A stretch of 42,302 nucleotides of DNA from assembly GCA_903789635.1 (NCBI GenBank), contig CAIFEY010000028.1:1-42302 (forward strand). The letters run 5' to 3'. The notes beneath the pieces were generated by a model, which worked only from the letters and a program-made list of their open reading frames with translations, was not told the origin of the DNA and searched no databases. Positions 40,882-42,302 of the stretch are shown piece after piece. Position 1 is the first letter of the stretch. Each line of letters starts with the position of its first letter. The position numbers and the translations under genes are program-made. The stretch comes from an uncultured Eubacteriaceae bacterium. GTDB lineage: Bacteria > Bacillota > Clostridia > Peptostreptococcales > Anaerovoracaceae.

Positions 40882-41717
40882 TGCGCCCTGGAGATTTCAG
40901 CGAAGCCGATTTTCAACGCGCCCTGCGGCGCAACATCCGCGCGCTGACCCGCGCCAAGACGCCGCCACACAGTCCCGAGGCCATCCTGCTCGGCGGGCAG
41001 AGCGGCGCCGGTAAGACGATCATTCACCGTATCAAGCAAAAGGAATTTTTCGGAAATATCATCATCATCGACGGTGACAGCTATCGCTACCAGCACCCCT
41101 CCTACAGCAGCCTCCAGGCGCGCTACGGCAAAGAATGCGTGACCTACACACGAAAGTTTTCCGGGAAAATGGTCGAGCGCCTGATCGACGAGCTCAGCCT
41201 CTCAGGCTACCATCTCTTGATCGAAGGGACCCTCCGAACCGAAAAGATCCCGCGCCGGACCGCGCAGCTCCTGAAATCCAGGGGCTACCGCGTCTCCCTC
41301 GCCCTGATCGCGACCAAACCCGAACTTTCCTGGCTCGCCACAAGGATCCGCTACGAGGAGCTCTACAGCATCAACCCCGGCCGCGCCCGCGCGACCCCGA
41401 AGGCGCACCACGACGCCATCGTCTCCCACCTGGTGGACAACCTGCGCCGCCTCGAGGCTGAGAACCTCTTCGACCGCATCCAGATCTACCAGCGCGACAA
41501 GACCTGCGTCTACGACTCCGACGCCGCAGAATCGGACAACTCCGAGGTCACCGGGTCCGCAGTTCCCGGCGGCGGAGGATCTCATATCGCCGACTCCCCC
41601 GCCGCGGCCAAGATGCAGGAGATCCTGTTCGGAAAGTGGACCCCGGCGGAGAAGGAGATCCTCCGCCAGGGCGAGATCCAGCTGCGGGAACTCCGCGAGC
41701 GGAACGACCATTTTTAA
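40881..41717 (+). CDS. pezT: PezT/zeta-type toxin kinase
   Basis: 278 residues. Zeta/PezT toxins phosphorylate UDP-N-acetyl sugars, blocking cell-wall synthesis. The P-loop GGQSGAGKT is at about residues 38-46. The putative catalytic Asp is in IIDGDSYRYQHP near 64-75, and GYHLLIEGTLRT (about 108-119) and an Arg-rich SWLATRIRYEE follow. The family is usually ~250 residues; the extra ~60 C-terminal residues include a Gly/Ser-rich stretch (VPGGGGSH). It directly follows pezA. Such pairs are common on integrative elements, but here it sits between the rib operon and a repeat cluster, with no integrase in the window. Confidence 0.82.
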   Translation: MRPGDFSEADFQRALRRNIRALTRAKTPPHSPEAILLGGQSGAGKTIIHRIKQKEFFGNIIIIDGDSYRYQHPSYSSLQARYGKECVTYTRKFSGKMVERLIDELSLSGYHLLIEGTLRTEKIPRRTAQLLKSRGYRVSLALIATKPELSWLATRIRYEELYSINPGRARATPKAHHDAIVSHLVDNLRRLEAENLFDRIQIYQRDKTCVYDSDAAESDNSEVTGSAVPGGGGSHIADSPAAAKMQEILFGKWTPAEKEILRQGEIQLRELRERNDHF

Positions 41718-41833
41718 CACGGCCATTCCGAACTGAAACACCGCCGTGACGAGCGGGTCGCATAAACGCGGACTTATCCAGGGACTTATCTTATGAATTC
41801 ACATTGCGGATTTATATTAATGAAGACAGAATT

Positions 41834-41898
41834 AAATGGGGCTGTGAAGAAATGCAGCCTCTTTTCAATGTGCTGGAATTACGACAGCGGCCTGGAAG
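41834..41898 (+). repeat. Terminator-containing repeat, copy 2
   Basis: Plus-strand counterpart of 13899-13962. GGCTG (41840-41844) and CAGCC (41855-41859) form the stem, followed by TCTTTTC. The tail CAATGTGCTGGAATTACGAC and GCGGCCTGGAA is conserved. It terminates pezT about 120 bp after its stop. The stem is 5-6 bp here against 7 bp in copy 1. Confidence 0.65.
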
Positions 41899-41930
41899 TT
41901 GGGAATTTCCCTGATATCTCGTCATTTTCA

Positions 41931-42279
41931 CAACGCACCTCCGAAAATGTGGGAATATGACGCCAATAGGCTCAAATTCCCAATTCCCCTGCGACGGATC
42001 ATGAGTTTTATATACCCCTCCAGGGTATATAAAATGCGATGATTATCGATATGTGATAGAAGCACAGCCGCCACCGCTGGAAAATAGGCGACGATACGAC
42101 CACGTTGTGCGGCGGATTGTGCAATTCGTCCAGAACGACGGCGGCAGTGCAGTCAACGCCGGCAGACGCACTGGTCTAATCGATGATCGTGCTCTGTCAG
42201 AAGCTGTGGAGGCGTCCGCCGGCTGCCCCGGAATTTGGGAAGAATGGATTTTCGGCGCCGTTTTCCCCAACTTTTTTTG
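41931..42279 (+). repeat. Long dispersed repeat element, copy 2
   Basis: Aligns with copy 1 (1571-1921, minus). The hairpin TATATACCC (42009-42017) and GGGTATATA (42023-42031) matches the position of the copy 1 hairpin but with a different stem sequence. The core TTGTGCGGCGGATTGT is identical in both. The element ends with the AACTTTTTTTG block. Sequence upstream (TTGGGAATTTCCC at about 41899-41911) may also belong to it. Confidence 0.75.
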
Positions 42280-42302
42280 ATCAGGTCCCTGTCAAGTAGA
42301 CA

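Larger units (their letters stand above)
41718..42302. other. Right-edge non-coding region with two repeat families
   Basis: After pezT there are about 115 bp without features, then the terminator-containing repeat (41834-41898), then the long dispersed element (41931-42279). A 75-codon GTG-started frame (42053-42280) is open inside the element but is not supported as a gene. The sequence is cut by the window edge. Confidence 0.6.

Noticed and set aside
1571-42279. The whole 40-kb segment as one mobile element bounded by the inverted repeats
   Set aside because: The content is mostly core housekeeping genes with no integrase or transposase, and the repeats are strongly diverged from each other.
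42053-42280. A 75-codon GTG-started frame inside the long repeat
   Set aside because: No ribosome-binding site, no recognised family, and the paired copy at 1571-1921 has in-frame stops. Treated as part of the repeat.

Overview
The window reads as the chromosome of a Gram-positive anaerobe of the Clostridia, with GC-rich coding DNA and AT-rich promoters. The pointers are a topA-hslV-hslU-codY cluster, an IspH-ribosomal protein S1 fusion, a diderm-free Tad pilus locus with DUF5702 and DUF6382 proteins, and an FMN-riboswitch rib operon. A Lachnospiraceae-like or neighbouring family is my inference, not something the sequence proves. I saw no rRNA, tRNA, CRISPR array, phage genes or intact transposase.

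Layout. 1-2.5 kb: yigZ between repeat-rich non-coding stretches. 2.5-8.4 kb (minus strand): topA, hslV, hslU, codY. 9.1-12.8 kb (plus): yraN, yifB/comM and dprA, a DNA-processing set placed head-to-head with topA. 12.8-14.7 kb (minus): a HAD phosphatase and a glyoxalase-II-like hydrolase. 15.4-20.1 kb (plus): trkA and two different trkH genes for K+ uptake. 20.5-26.3 kb (plus): rarA, ispH-rpsA fusion, rnr. 26.4-35.5 kb (minus): a nine-gene Tad/Flp pilus operon (tadZ, tadA, tadB, tadC, flp, tadE, DUF5702, a long TadE-like protein, DUF6382). 35.7-40.2 kb (plus): FMN riboswitch, ribD, ribE, ribBA, ribH. 40.4-41.7 kb (plus): a pezAT toxin-antitoxin pair. 41.7-42.3 kb: repeats.

How the parts may work together. 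HslUV and CodY link proteolysis and nutrient sensing. YraN, ComM and DprA act on incoming or recombining DNA, and the Tad operon builds a surface pilus. The most interesting link I found is a 37-bp sequence, 31/37 identical, in the same orientation 36-45 bp upstream of the first gene of both the yraN-comM-dprA group and the Tad operon. This suggests a shared regulon, perhaps pilus-assisted DNA uptake; the functional reading is inference. The rib genes form a complete GTP/ribulose-5-phosphate to riboflavin pathway under FMN control.

Other notable structure. A divergent ~350-bp repeat element lies near both ends of the window in inverted orientation. A ~64-bp repeat containing a transcription terminator follows two unrelated genes. 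An internal ribosome-binding site inside ispH-rpsA sits exactly where S1 begins. Several conserved proteins carry low-complexity additions: a histone-H1-like N-terminus on TopA, an Arg/Ser tail on RNase R, and inserts in RibD, RibE, TadZ and the DUF5702 protein.
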